A model generated the notes under the pieces. It was not told where the DNA came from and searched no databases. It was given only the letters and a program-made list of their open reading frames with translations. A stretch of 64,000 nt of DNA. Source: JBBQXK01 sp038209775 (GTDB lineage: Bacteria > Pseudomonadota > Alphaproteobacteria > Rhodobacterales > Rhodobacteraceae). Location of the stretch: NCBI GenBank assembly GCA_038209775.1, contig JBBQXK010000007.1:59682-123681 (forward strand), in the 5' to 3' direction. This document shows positions 44,365 to 52,247 of this stretch, piece by piece. Both the position numbers and the translations under genes were made by a program. The first letter of the stretch is position 1. The number at the start of each line of letters is the position of its first letter.

Positions 44365-45017
44365 ACGGTCCACATGACATGGGGGGCTTCACCGGCTTTG
44401 GCCCCGTCCGGGCCGAACCAGAAGAGCCCGTTTGGCACGCGCCGTGGGAGCCGAGGGCGTTCGCCCTTGTCCTCGCCATGGGGATGACCGGGCAATGGAC
44501 CATCGACGCGGCCCGCCACGCGCGAGAGCGCCTGCCCGCGCGGCAATACTGGCGGTCGAGCTATTACGAGATGCGGCACGATGCGCTGGTGCTGCAACTG
44601 ATCGAGCGGGGGCTGGTCACCGCGACCGAAGAAGAGACGGGCCGCATGTCTGTACCGCCCCTGTCCGTGGCCCGGGTGGCGACGGCAGGGATGATCCCTG
44701 ACATCGTCGTCTCGGGTGGCCCCTCGCACCGGGCCACCGACCGGCCGCAGGCCTTTGCGCCGGGTGACGCCGTGCGCACGCGGACCCTCAACCCTGACGG
44801 CCACACCCGCCTTCCCCGCTACGCCCGCGCCAAGCGCGGTGAGGTCGTGGCGGTGCACGGCGCACATGTGTTTCCTGACGCCAATGCCCATGGTCAGGGC
44901 GAAGATCCGCACTGGCTTTATACCGTGCGCTTTACCGCGCGCGAACTGTGGGGCAAGGCCACGCGGGATGCCGTGATGATCGACCTGTGGGAGCCTTATC
45001 TGGAGACGCCGGCATGA
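44361..45017 (+). CDS. nthB: Nitrile hydratase beta subunit (copy 1)
   Basis: 218 residues with the complete beta-subunit layout: N-terminal MNGPHDMGGFTGFGPV, helical arm (ERLPARQYWRSSYYEMRHDALVLQLIERGLV), and C-terminal SH3-like barrel with GDAVRTRTLNPDGHTRLPRYARAKRGEV and FPDANAHGQGEDPHWLYTVRF. In the enzyme this subunit packs around the alpha metal centre. ATGA overlaps with both neighbours. A nearly equivalent gene follows directly. Confidence 0.9.
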   Translation: MNGPHDMGGFTGFGPVRAEPEEPVWHAPWEPRAFALVLAMGMTGQWTIDAARHARERLPARQYWRSSYYEMRHDALVLQLIERGLVTATEEETGRMSVPPLSVARVATAGMIPDIVVSGGPSHRATDRPQAFAPGDAVRTRTLNPDGHTRLPRYARAKRGEVVAVHGAHVFPDANAHGQGEDPHWLYTVRFTARELWGKATRDAVMIDLWEPYLETPA

Positions 45018-45664
45018 ATGGCGCGCATGATTGCGGGGGCACGATGGGCTATGGCCCGGTCCATGCCAAAGCGGACGAGCCGGTGTTCCACGCGCCATGG
45101 GAGGCGCGCATGTTCGCGCTGATGATGGCCACCGGCGATGTCGGCGGCTGGACCCTCGACGAAGATCGCGCAGCCTGCGAGACCATGCACCCCGGCCACT
45201 ACATCGTCTCTGGGTACTACGAGCATTGGCTGAACGGTCTGGAGATCCTGCTTGCGCGGCACGGACTTGCCACGCCCGCCGAGATCGCGTCCGGCCGGGC
45301 CGAAGGCCGGGGCAGGCCAGTGACACCGACGCCGCCCGAAGGGGTGTGGCCCGGCGTCATGGCCCCCGGCACCTATGTCCGCACACCCGGACAGCCGCCC
45401 GTCTTCAGGCCCGGTGACCGGGTGCGCGCGCGGCTTTCCAACCCCACGCACCATACGCGGCTTCCCCGCTATCTGCGCGGCCATGCGGGAGAGATCGTGC
45501 AGTGGCATGGCGCGCATGTGTTCCCCGACTCGAACGCCGACGGCAAAGGCGAAGACCCGCGCCACCTCTACACCGTGCGCTTCCCCGCCGCCGCCCTTTG
45601 GGGCAAAGCGACGGGGGATACGATCCATGCCGACCTGTGGGAGCCTTATCTTGATGCTCTCTGA
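45014..45664 (+). CDS. Nitrile hydratase beta-type subunit (copy 2)
   Basis: 216 residues, again a full-length beta-type protein: MNGAHDCGGTMGYGPVHAKADEPVFHAPWE, arm ETMHPGHYIVSGYYEHWLNGLEILLARHGL, and barrel GDRVRARLSNPTHHTRLPRYLRGHAGEI, FPDSNADGKGEDPRHLYTVRF. It clearly diverged from copy 1 yet keeps all motifs. A single alpha gene with two beta-type genes differs from the usual alpha-beta-activator order. It could form alternative or hetero-beta enzymes, or act like the split subunits of thiocyanate hydrolase, though here neither copy is split. ATG 45014 overlaps the copy 1 stop. Confidence 0.85.
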   Translation: MNGAHDCGGTMGYGPVHAKADEPVFHAPWEARMFALMMATGDVGGWTLDEDRAACETMHPGHYIVSGYYEHWLNGLEILLARHGLATPAEIASGRAEGRGRPVTPTPPEGVWPGVMAPGTYVRTPGQPPVFRPGDRVRARLSNPTHHTRLPRYLRGHAGEIVQWHGAHVFPDSNADGKGEDPRHLYTVRFPAAALWGKATGDTIHADLWEPYLDAL

Positions 45665-45983
45665 CTCGCCCCTTCTGCCCAAGGACAACGACGGCCCCGT
45701 TTTTGCCGAACCGTGGGAGGCGCAGGCCTTCGCCATCGCGGTAAAGCTGCACGAGGAGGGTGTGTTTGCCTGGACCGAATGGGCCGAAACCCTGGGTTCG
45801 GAACTGAAGGCCCACCCTGATCGTCCGTATTACGAAAGCTGGCTTGCCGCCCTTGAACGCCTCGTCGAGGCCAAGGGCGTGACGACCGGGGCCGAACGGA
45901 TGTCGCGTATCGCGGCCTGGGACCGCGCGGCCAAAGCGACGCCACATGGCCAGCCGATAGATCTCGGTCGTGTCCGGGAGTAG
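45654..45983 (+). CDS. Nitrile hydratase accessory protein (activator, beta-arm-like)
   Basis: 109 residues: MLSDSPLLPKDNDGPVFAEPWEAQAFAIAVKL ... FAWTEWAETLGSELK ... YYESWLAALERLVEAKGV. This is the p14K/NHase-activator type, which resembles the N-terminal half of the beta subunit and transfers the cobalt-loaded alpha subunit into the enzyme by subunit swapping. Its start overlaps copy 2 by 11 nt. It is the last gene of the operon; no amidase gene is seen beside it. Confidence 0.85.
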   Translation: MLSDSPLLPKDNDGPVFAEPWEAQAFAIAVKLHEEGVFAWTEWAETLGSELKAHPDRPYYESWLAALERLVEAKGVTTGAERMSRIAAWDRAAKATPHGQPIDLGRVRE

Positions 45984-46032
45984 CGTGGCCAAAGGTTGTG
46001 CATCCGAATTGCTAAGGTGTCGCGCAGCCCGT

Positions 46033-46170
46033 CAATGGGCGTTGCCCCAAACTGGGTGGCAGAGCGGTGCCGTCTGGTCTCTGAGCAATTCCCGATCCTC
46101 GCGTCCGTGGATAGTCGGCTTGAAGGTCTTTATTCGGCACATCTGACCTTCGGCCTGATTGATGCTCGAG
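46033..46170 (-). pseudogene. Relic of an ISL3-type transposase C-terminus
   Basis: The minus strand reads NQAEGQMCRIKTFKPTIHG followed by REDRELLRDQTAPLC, matching the usual C-terminal 'GQ.EGQINR.K..KR.MYGRA..ELLR.R' of ISL3/IS1001/IS1165-type transposases. No catalytic domain remains. The rest of the gap 45984-46523 shows no gene in any frame. Confidence 0.5.
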
Positions 46171-46523
46171 GGGCTCTGTTGACTGGTCCGCTCCCCTTTT
46201 TTTGGATCCTCGCTGGCTCACCTTGGCACAGAGATGCGTCGGTGGGCGATCACGTCATCAGCGCCCAAGCGATACTATTGCGCCCTACTGCTGCGAAGGG
46301 AACCGACCGCATGGACAGGCATTGTAACTCAGATGCCTTCACTCACCGTCCCGCCCAACCCGACCATCCGTGACACGTATTGCTGTTGGTTAGAACCTAG
46401 CGCCAATTTGCATTGCCGCCGTGTTGGCACGGTAAAACTCGCAGCTTTGGTTGCGATGGTATGTCTCCACACAGCGATGGTCGTGACGGGGCTGGAGCCA
46501 ATACCAAAGCAAGGAAACAGGAC

Positions 46524-47009
46524 ATGATCAACTTCAGGCTTAACGACCAGGTTGTCGAGGTTGATGTTCCTGACGATACGCCGCTGCTGTGGGTCCTGCG
46601 TGACGAACTTGGCTTGACGGGAACCAAGTTTGGCTGCGGCATTGCGCAGTGCGGTGCCTGTACCGTGCATGTTGATGGACAGGCGCGGCGATCATGTGTC
46701 ACGCCGGTTTCCACGATCGCGGGTGCTGTTGTCACGACGATCGAGGGACTTGCGGCCTCGGCCGGATTTGCCGAGGGCGCGCTGCATCCGGTGCAGGCCG
46801 CATGGATCGAGGCGCAGGCGCCGCAATGCGGCTACTGCCAGTCGGGCCAGATCATGCAAGCCGCAGCGCTGTTGTCCGAAAGCGCCGATCCGACTGATGC
46901 AGAAATCAGCGCAGGCATGGCCGGCAATCTGTGCCGGTGCATGGCCTATGTCCGCATTCGCAAGGCGATCAAGATCGCCGCCGTCGCCATGTCTGAGAGA
47001 GCCAACTGA
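46524..47009 (+). CDS. Isoquinoline 1-oxidoreductase-type 2Fe-2S small subunit
   Basis: 161 residues. N-terminal plant-type 2Fe-2S cluster with C38, C43, C46 (FGCGIAQCGACTVHV) and the fourth Cys in RRSC; C-terminal second 2Fe-2S cluster with CGYCQSGQ and LCRCMAY. This is the small subunit of the two-subunit molybdenum hydroxylases (IorA-like) that feed electrons to a cytochrome. The frame is open upstream but ATG 46524 has AAGGAAACAGG ahead. Start and stop share one base with the large subunit (TGATG overlap). Confidence 0.9.
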   Translation: MINFRLNDQVVEVDVPDDTPLLWVLRDELGLTGTKFGCGIAQCGACTVHVDGQARRSCVTPVSTIAGAVVTTIEGLAASAGFAEGALHPVQAAWIEAQAPQCGYCQSGQIMQAAALLSESADPTDAEISAGMAGNLCRCMAYVRIRKAIKIAAVAMSERAN

Positions 47010-49282
47010 TGAACCGGCCTTCAGATTATCCGATGTCGCGTCGTTGGTTCCTGGCTTTGGCCGGTGCCGGCGTGACAACAGGCGTTCTTTCCGGGCCATC
47101 ATCCGCGCTCGTTCCGGCAGGTCAGGCACCGGGCGACGGCTATCAGCCGACGGTCTGGTATGCCATCGCGGGCGACGGCAGCATCACCGTTCATATCCAC
47201 ATGGCCGAAATGGGCCAGCATGTGGGGACGGCCCTGGCGCGGATCGTGGCCGAGGAACTTGAGGCGAACTGGGATGACGTGACGTTCGTTCATGTCGATA
47301 CCGACCCGAAATGGGGATACATGGTGACCGGGGGCTCGTGGTCGATGAACCACAACTTTGTGGCCTTCAGCCATGCCGGCGCTGCCGGGCGCATCGCCAT
47401 GATCGAGGCCGGAGCACGCGAAATGGGTGTGCCTGCGAATGGCTGCACGGCGCGCGAAAGCAAGGTCATCCATGGCGCGCAGTCGATCACCTATGGCGAG
47501 TTGGTGACCCGGGGCGCGGTGGACCGTCAATTCACCAAGGACGAGCTGGCAGCGATAGAATTGAAACCTGTCACCGAGCGGCGGCTTCTGAACCGCGACA
47601 CCGTTGCGCGTGATGTGCCGGAAAAGGTCGATGGGTCTGCGATCTATGGGATCGACCGCAGCATCGAAGGCATGGTTTATGCCCGCCCGGTCATGCCGCC
47701 CGTCCGTTTCGGAAGCACTGTCGCCCGCTGGGACGACAGTGCCGCGAAGAAAATCCCCGGCTATCTCCAGACGGTTGAGATCGTCGATCCGACAGAAATC
47801 TGCCAGGGGTGGCTGGTCGTCGTGGCGGAAAGCTGGACCGCCGCATCCAAAGCCGCTGACGCACTTGATGTCACCTGGGAGGGTGGAGCCGGGCGCGAAA
47901 CAAGTGAGGCCGACCTGCTGGCCGAAGGCGAACGGCTGGTCAAGGATGACACTGCCGGGTCGCTGTTCATGCTGGAGGGCGCACCCGACGCCGTGCTTGG
48001 GGCCGCAGAGACCGTGCATGAAGGCATCTACCGGACCAACACCGTTCTTCACATGCAACTGGAACCGGGAAATGCACTGGTCTGGCAGGACGGCGACACC
48101 TGGCACGTGCATGCCGGAAACCAATGGCAATCGCTGACGCTGCCACTGGTGGCCAAGGCTTTGGAAATCGACCCGTCGAAACTGGTTTTCGAGACCTCGT
48201 ATCTTGGTGGTGGCTTTGGCCGCCGTCTGTTCTGCGATTTTGTGGTGCCGGCGGCATTGACGGCCAAGGCGGTCGGCAGACCTGTAAAGATGGTCATGTC
48301 ACGGTCGGACGATGTGCAGTTCGACGCGCCCCGTTCCGCGACGGTGCATCGGGTCAGGTCGGTGACCGATGCGGCGGGTGCGATGCGTGCTTACGATCAC
48401 GCCTGTGCAGCGGGCTGGTCCACCGCCGCGATTGCGCCCGAGCTTTTGACGGATGCCGTGGACGGCCGCGGCAAGGTCGACGCCTTTTCGATCAGCGGTG
48501 CCGACCATTGGTATGCGGCCGAGGCAATGCGGGTGCGCACAATCAAGAACGAAATGGTACATGCGACGTTGTTGCCGGGCAATCTGCGCTCGGTCTCGGC
48601 GGGCTACACGCTTTGGGCGGTCGAGACGCATGTGGACGAAGTGGCCCACACGCTGGGACAGGATCCGGCGGCGTTCCGCCGTGCGCTTCTGGACGCCGCA
48701 GGGCGCAATGCGGGCGAGGCACCACATTCGGTGGGGGGTGCCGCCAGGTTGCGCGCCGTGCTTGACCGGGTTGTCGAAAAATCCGGCTGGGACAAGCGGG
48801 GCGGCCTGCCCAAGGGAACCGGCATGGGGATCGCGGTCACTGCGGGGCAGGAACGCGCCATGCCGACCTGGATCGCGACGGTGGCCCAGGTCACCGTCAA
48901 CTGCGAAAGCGGCGAAGTGACGGTGGATCACATCTGGGCAACGATTGACGCGGGCACGCTGGTGCATCCGGACGGTGCCCTTTCGCAGGCCGAAGGCGCG
49001 ATCCTGTGGGGACTGTCGATGGCCATCTACGAGGGCACCAAGATCGAGAACGGGCTGCCGCGCGATCAGAACTTTGATACCTACACGCCACTGCGGATGC
49101 ATCAGGTGCCTGCGCTGGACATCGATTTTGTAACCAACGATTACATGCCTGTCGGGCTTGGCGAGCCGGGGGTTATCGGTGCTGCACCCGCCATCGGCAA
49201 CGCGATCTTTGCCGCGACGGGCGCGCGTCTGCGGTCGATACCGATGCGACCTGCAGACATCCTCAAAGCACTGGAGGCCTGA
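47009..49282 (+). CDS. Isoquinoline 1-oxidoreductase-type molybdopterin large subunit
   Basis: 757 residues of the xanthine dehydrogenase/aldehyde oxidoreductase superfamily (IorB-like). A TAT signal (PMSRRWFLALAGAGVTTG) implies export of the folded enzyme. Mo-cofactor blocks include HIHMAEMGQHVGTALARIVAEEL, SYLGGGFGRRLFCDF and AEGAILWGLSMAIYEGTKIENG, and the catalytic-Glu region GLGEPGVIGAAPAIGNAIFAATG. It hydroxylates an N-heterocycle or oxidises an aldehyde; the substrate is unknown. It lies between the 2Fe-2S subunit and a cytochrome in one operon. Confidence 0.9.
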   Translation: MNRPSDYPMSRRWFLALAGAGVTTGVLSGPSSALVPAGQAPGDGYQPTVWYAIAGDGSITVHIHMAEMGQHVGTALARIVAEELEANWDDVTFVHVDTDPKWGYMVTGGSWSMNHNFVAFSHAGAAGRIAMIEAGAREMGVPANGCTARESKVIHGAQSITYGELVTRGAVDRQFTKDELAAIELKPVTERRLLNRDTVARDVPEKVDGSAIYGIDRSIEGMVYARPVMPPVRFGSTVARWDDSAAKKIPGYLQTVEIVDPTEICQGWLVVVAESWTAASKAADALDVTWEGGAGRETSEADLLAEGERLVKDDTAGSLFMLEGAPDAVLGAAETVHEGIYRTNTVLHMQLEPGNALVWQDGDTWHVHAGNQWQSLTLPLVAKALEIDPSKLVFETSYLGGGFGRRLFCDFVVPAALTAKAVGRPVKMVMSRSDDVQFDAPRSATVHRVRSVTDAAGAMRAYDHACAAGWSTAAIAPELLTDAVDGRGKVDAFSISGADHWYAAEAMRVRTIKNEMVHATLLPGNLRSVSAGYTLWAVETHVDEVAHTLGQDPAAFRRALLDAAGRNAGEAPHSVGGAARLRAVLDRVVEKSGWDKRGGLPKGTGMGIAVTAGQERAMPTWIATVAQVTVNCESGEVTVDHIWATIDAGTLVHPDGALSQAEGAILWGLSMAIYEGTKIENGLPRDQNFDTYTPLRMHQVPALDIDFVTNDYMPVGLGEPGVIGAAPAIGNAIFAATGARLRSIPMRPADILKALEA

Positions 49283-49283
49283 G

Positions 49284-49877
49284 ATGCGCACGACATTCCT
49301 GATGCTGGTGGGATTGATGATGACCGCACCCGTTGCGGCGCAAGACCTGCGCGGGCCTGATGTGTTTGCTGGCATCCAGAACGAAACCGAACGGTCGCAG
49401 GCCTTGTTCGACGAAATGGCCAAAGTCATCACCCATCCGCGCTGTATGAACTGCCATCCGGTCGGTGATCTGCCATCACAGGGTGACGACATGCGCCCGC
49501 ACAACCCACCCGTTGTGCGCTGGGATGAAGCCGGTTTTGGCCCGCCGGGCCTGCATTGTTCGTCCTGTCATGGGGCCGAGAATGTCGATTTTGTGGGCAA
49601 CGCGGGCAGCATTCCCGGTCATTCGCCATGGAACCTGCCGCCGGTCAGCATGGGGTGGGTCGGCCGGAGCGTGGCCGAAATCTGCGCGCAACTGAAGGAT
49701 CCGGCCCGCAACGGCGACCGGACGCTGGCCGACATTGCCGAGCATAACGCCACCGATGGCCTTGTCGGCTGGGCCTGGCATCCGGGCAAGGGGCGCACCC
49801 CCGCACCTGGCTCGCAAGAGGTCTTTGGCGCGTTGTCCAGGGCGTGGATTGAAACAGGCGCCGCCTGTCCGGAATGA
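49284..49877 (+). CDS. Di-heme c-type cytochrome partner of the molybdoenzyme
   Basis: 197 residues with signal peptide (MRTTFLMLVGLMMTAPVAAQ). Two heme motifs, CMNCH (C54-H58) and CSSCH (C92-H96). It begins one base after the large-subunit stop, so it is almost certainly the periplasmic electron acceptor for the exported molybdoenzyme. The mature sequence resembles 'isoquinoline 1-oxidoreductase-associated' small cytochromes. Confidence 0.82.
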   Translation: MRTTFLMLVGLMMTAPVAAQDLRGPDVFAGIQNETERSQALFDEMAKVITHPRCMNCHPVGDLPSQGDDMRPHNPPVVRWDEAGFGPPGLHCSSCHGAENVDFVGNAGSIPGHSPWNLPPVSMGWVGRSVAEICAQLKDPARNGDRTLADIAEHNATDGLVGWAWHPGKGRTPAPGSQEVFGALSRAWIETGAACPE

Positions 49878-49913
49878 TGTTCGCAAGGGCCAAGTAAGTG
49901 GATTGACGGGATG

Positions 49914-50330
49914 GGGGCACGCCTATGCGTGGTGGTCCTGCCCGCGCCGATGCCCCTAACACCCTGCCCGTTCGTCGTAATGCTGCATGGCTGCACCCAA
50001 AGTGCCGAGGATTTCGCGACCGGCACGCAGGTGAACACACTGGCGCAAGCGCAGGACGTGATTGTGGCCTATCCAGAGCCGGACCGGACCGCCAAAGCGA
50101 ACAGGTGCTGGAACGGGTTCCGGCCACAAGACCAGCAGCGCGGCGCGGGGGAGCCTGCATCGCTTGCAGACCTGACGAAAGCGGTTGTTGCAGATCACAA
50201 CGCTGATCCGGGGCGGGTCCTATGGTGCCGGTCTTTCAGCGGAGGTGATCTGCAGGAATGGCAGGCTATGCGGTGGCCGTGGTTTGCGGCGCCCGGAAAA
50301 TGGGGCAGGCGTGCAACCACTCCTCTGATC
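49914..50330 (+). pseudogene. Poly(3-hydroxybutyrate) depolymerase-like esterase, decayed
   Basis: A PHB-depolymerase/LpqC-type N-terminal half is legible: PCPFVVMLHGCTQSAEDFA, NTLAQAQDVIVAYPEPDRTAKANRCWN, and RPQDQQRGAGEP with VVADHNADPGRV. The family's GLSAGG nucleophile elbow then appears only in another frame and altered (GAGLSAEVICR, about 50224-50260), and nothing similar follows. No start codon fits before PCPFV. The gene is inactivated by a frameshift and 3' loss. Confidence 0.65.
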
Positions 50331-50423
50331 GCAGGCAGCTTCCGTGGTGCCCGGCGGACCCCCTTGGCTGTGCGCTGCAGTCTCCGGGCGGGTGCAGCGC
50401 AGGCGTCAATCTGTCGCCAACCC

Positions 50424-50448
50424 GGAACCGCCGTCACGTTCGCGCGTT
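50424..50448 (+). promoter_or_regulatory. EcfG-type (general stress response) promoter upstream of the 24-residue peptide
   Basis: GGAAC (50424-50428), exactly 16 nt, then CGTT (50445-50448). This is the alphaproteobacterial EcfG consensus GGAAC-N16/17-CGTT. It lies 46 nt before the ATG at 50495, inside the eroded tail of the esterase relic. Confidence 0.75.
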
Positions 50449-50494
50449 CCTCTGCAAGCCTCCGACAACCGGATTGGCGCATGAGGGACGTTAA

Positions 50495-50569
50495 ATGAAC
50501 AGTATAATCTATCTGGTCGGGCTGGTGGTCGTGGTTCTCGCGGTTCTGTCCTTTGTCGGGTTGCGGTGA
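50495..50569 (+). CDS. 24-residue single-span membrane peptide
   Basis: MNSIIYLVGLVVVVLAVLSF then VGLR-stop: a single hydrophobic helix with one C-terminal arginine. It is too short for routine gene calling, but it has a start directly after a GGACGTTAA leader, an EcfG-type promoter 46 nt upstream, and a following membrane-protein gene 7 nt downstream. From memory, near-identical 20-25-residue peptides occur in many alphaproteobacteria, which argues it is expressed. The function is unknown; modulation of a membrane partner is a guess. Confidence 0.65.
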   Translation: MNSIIYLVGLVVVVLAVLSFVGLR

Positions 50570-50576
50570 GCAGGCC

Positions 50577-51560
50577 ATGGAAAATCGTGATCGAATGAGT
50601 GATGGTGTTATGGCAGGCGCAGGCACCGCAAGCACGACCGAGGCGGCGCATGGGTCATATGTGGACTGGGCGGCAATTGCGGGTGGCGCGATCATCGCTG
50701 TTGCACTGGGTCTGCTGTTCACCGGGTTTGGTGCCGCGCTGGGGTTGACCGCCGTCTCGGCAGAGGTGGGCGAAGGTTCGGGGTTTGTGGCACTGGCCAT
50801 CTCCACGTTGTGGGTGGTTCTGAGCGTGATCGCGGCCTATGCGATCGGCGGCTATGTCGCCGGGCGGATGCGCCGCCGGATCGACGCCGCTGCCCGTGAA
50901 GAGATCACCGTGCGTGACGGTGTCAACGGGCTGATCGTCTGGGCTGTCGGCACGGTGATCAGCGCGATGGTACTAGGTTCGGTGGTGTCAGGTGCCGTAT
51001 CCACCGCAGGCAGCATTGCGGGCAAAGGTGCCGAGATCGTTGGCGCTGCCGCTGGCAGTGCGGTGGGCGGGGCGATGACCGCAGCCGCGTCGATGATGCC
51101 GGACGCGATGTCGCAGGATCCGATGGCCTTTGTCACCGGCAGCCTTCTGCGGCCGGCCACGGTGCAACCCGGCGCGGATGCACAAGGGGCCACCACTGAT
51201 GCCGCGTCGATTCTGGCCAACATCGTTACCACCGGCGAGATTTCGGACAGCGACCGTGCGTATCTTGTGCAACTGACTGCGGCGCGCACAGGCATGACGC
51301 CTGCCGAGGTGGACGCCCGGGTTGAACAAGCGGTGACCGCCGCCCAATCCGCCCGTGCCGAGGCCGCACTGGTGGCGACCGAGGCCGAGGCTGCCGCGCG
51401 CAATGCGGCCGAAACCGCGCGCATCTCGGCCATCCTGACCGCGTTCCTGTTGACAGCCACGGCGCTGGTGGCCGCGGCGACCGCCTATGTCTGTGCCGTC
51501 AAGGGCGGGCGTCACCGGGATGAGGGCCGCGTCTTCGGCGGTCTGGCCTATCATCGCTGA
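50577..51560 (+). CDS. Four-TM membrane protein, probably stress-inducible
   Basis: 327 residues. Four hydrophobic segments: about 29-58 (WAAIAGGAIIAVALGLLFTGFGAA), 70-96, 117-145 and 292-318, with Gly/Ala-rich packing motifs. A polar, Ala/Glu-rich segment of about 140 residues lies between spans three and four, with a coiled-coil-like stretch (AQSARAEAALVATEAEAAARNAAETAR). It follows the 24-residue peptide by 7 nt and shares its promoter. No recognised family. It ends at a bidirectional-looking terminator. Confidence 0.65.
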   Translation: MENRDRMSDGVMAGAGTASTTEAAHGSYVDWAAIAGGAIIAVALGLLFTGFGAALGLTAVSAEVGEGSGFVALAISTLWVVLSVIAAYAIGGYVAGRMRRRIDAAAREEITVRDGVNGLIVWAVGTVISAMVLGSVVSGAVSTAGSIAGKGAEIVGAAAGSAVGGAMTAAASMMPDAMSQDPMAFVTGSLLRPATVQPGADAQGATTDAASILANIVTTGEISDSDRAYLVQLTAARTGMTPAEVDARVEQAVTAAQSARAEAALVATEAEAAARNAAETARISAILTAFLLTATALVAAATAYVCAVKGGRHRDEGRVFGGLAYHR

Positions 51561-51583
51561 CCTGCACTGATCTGGGCAAGAAA

Positions 51584-51610
51584 AAGGGGCGGCCCATCGG
51601 GCCGCCCCTT
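51584..51610 (-). terminator. Intrinsic terminator between convergent genes
   Basis: Perfect 12-bp stem (AAGGGGCGGCCC 51584-51595 / GGGCCGCCCCTT 51599-51610), 3-nt loop. The upstream A-run (51581-51585) gives a T-run when read on the minus strand, so it best serves the PPOX gene, while the stem also lies right after the plus-strand membrane-protein gene. Confidence 0.85.
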
Positions 51611-51636
51611 GTTCGTTCAGGCGGTCTGAACCCCGG

Positions 51637-52149
51637 TCAGGCGGCCCTGCGACCGCTGGCCAGGACGCTGGCCGAAAGTTTGCCGTGGCTGCCCATATCC
51701 GGCTGCTGCCCTGTCAATTGGGCGCGCAGAATGCCAAACGCAAACGTCAGGCCAGAGGTTGGCGTCAGCCAGACCTCGGCGCTGTCGGGCACCAGTCCCA
51801 GAATGCAAACGTCCGGGTCGTCCTTGCCACCGTCGAACCAGCTATCGGCGACGGTCGACCACAGTTCATCCAACAGCGCCTTGTCGTCGTTCTGCGCAAG
51901 TGTGCCCGTCACGACGGCGTAAAGCCCCTTGCCGCCATCCGCCACGACATACTCGGCATGCCCATCACCGTTTGTCACCGCGCGCGCCAGATCAGTGTCA
52001 TGCGCCGTGATGAACCACAGTGCGCTGTCGCCATCGCGCAACTGGTGCGACATCGGCACCATCCTTGCCGCGCCGCCAACACTGCCCAGAAGCCCTGCGT
52101 TGATGCTTTCAAGCCGCTTCCAGAAATCGCGGATATCGTCGTCGTCCAT
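51637..52149 (-). CDS. General-stress PPOX-fold (pyridoxamine oxidase-like) protein
   Basis: 170 residues of the Pyrid_ox_like 'general stress protein 26' group: ARMVPMSHQLRDGDSALWFITA, KGLYAVVTGTLAQNDD, LWSTVADSWFDGGKDDPDVCILGLVPDSAEVW. Such proteins bind flavin or a related cofactor and are part of the alphaproteobacterial stress response. An EcfG-like promoter (GGAAC-N16-GGTT) starts 32-56 nt before the ATG on the minus strand. Confidence 0.85.
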   Translation of the reverse strand: MDDDDIRDFWKRLESINAGLLGSVGGAARMVPMSHQLRDGDSALWFITAHDTDLARAVTNGDGHAEYVVADGGKGLYAVVTGTLAQNDDKALLDELWSTVADSWFDGGKDDPDVCILGLVPDSAEVWLTPTSGLTFAFGILRAQLTGQQPDMGSHGKLSASVLASGRRAA

Positions 52150-52180
52150 GGTCGCCTCCAGTATATGAAACCATCAATGC

Positions 52181-52205
52181 AACCCCCGGGCCCGGTTTTC
52201 GTTCC
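52181..52205 (-). promoter_or_regulatory. EcfG-like promoter of the PPOX gene
   Basis: Read on the minus strand: GGAAC (52205-52201), 16 nt, GGTT (52184-52181). The -35 box is perfect; the -10 box has G for C at the first position. Location 32 nt before the start codon of a known stress-type family supports it. Confidence 0.6.
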
Positions 52206-52247
52206 CTTGGCCTCCGGGCGCCCGGCGATTCCCGGGCAGCGCCCCCC

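Noticed and set aside
44361..45664. The two beta-type genes as split alpha/beta subunits of thiocyanate hydrolase
   Set aside because: Each copy contains both the N-terminal arm and the C-terminal barrel, whereas thiocyanate hydrolase splits them.
46169..46203. AGGGG ... CCCCT with a T7 run as a terminator of the nitrile hydratase operon
   Set aside because: Only five base pairs with a long loop, 186 nt after the last gene; it lies beside the transposase relic.
46299..46323. GGAAC-N16-CATT upstream of the molybdoenzyme operon as a fourth EcfG promoter
   Set aside because: The -10 element is CATT, and it is about 200 nt from the start codon, so I do not count it.
46429..46450. TGGCACG near 46429 as a sigma-54 promoter
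   Set aside because: The required TTGC at the right spacing is absent.
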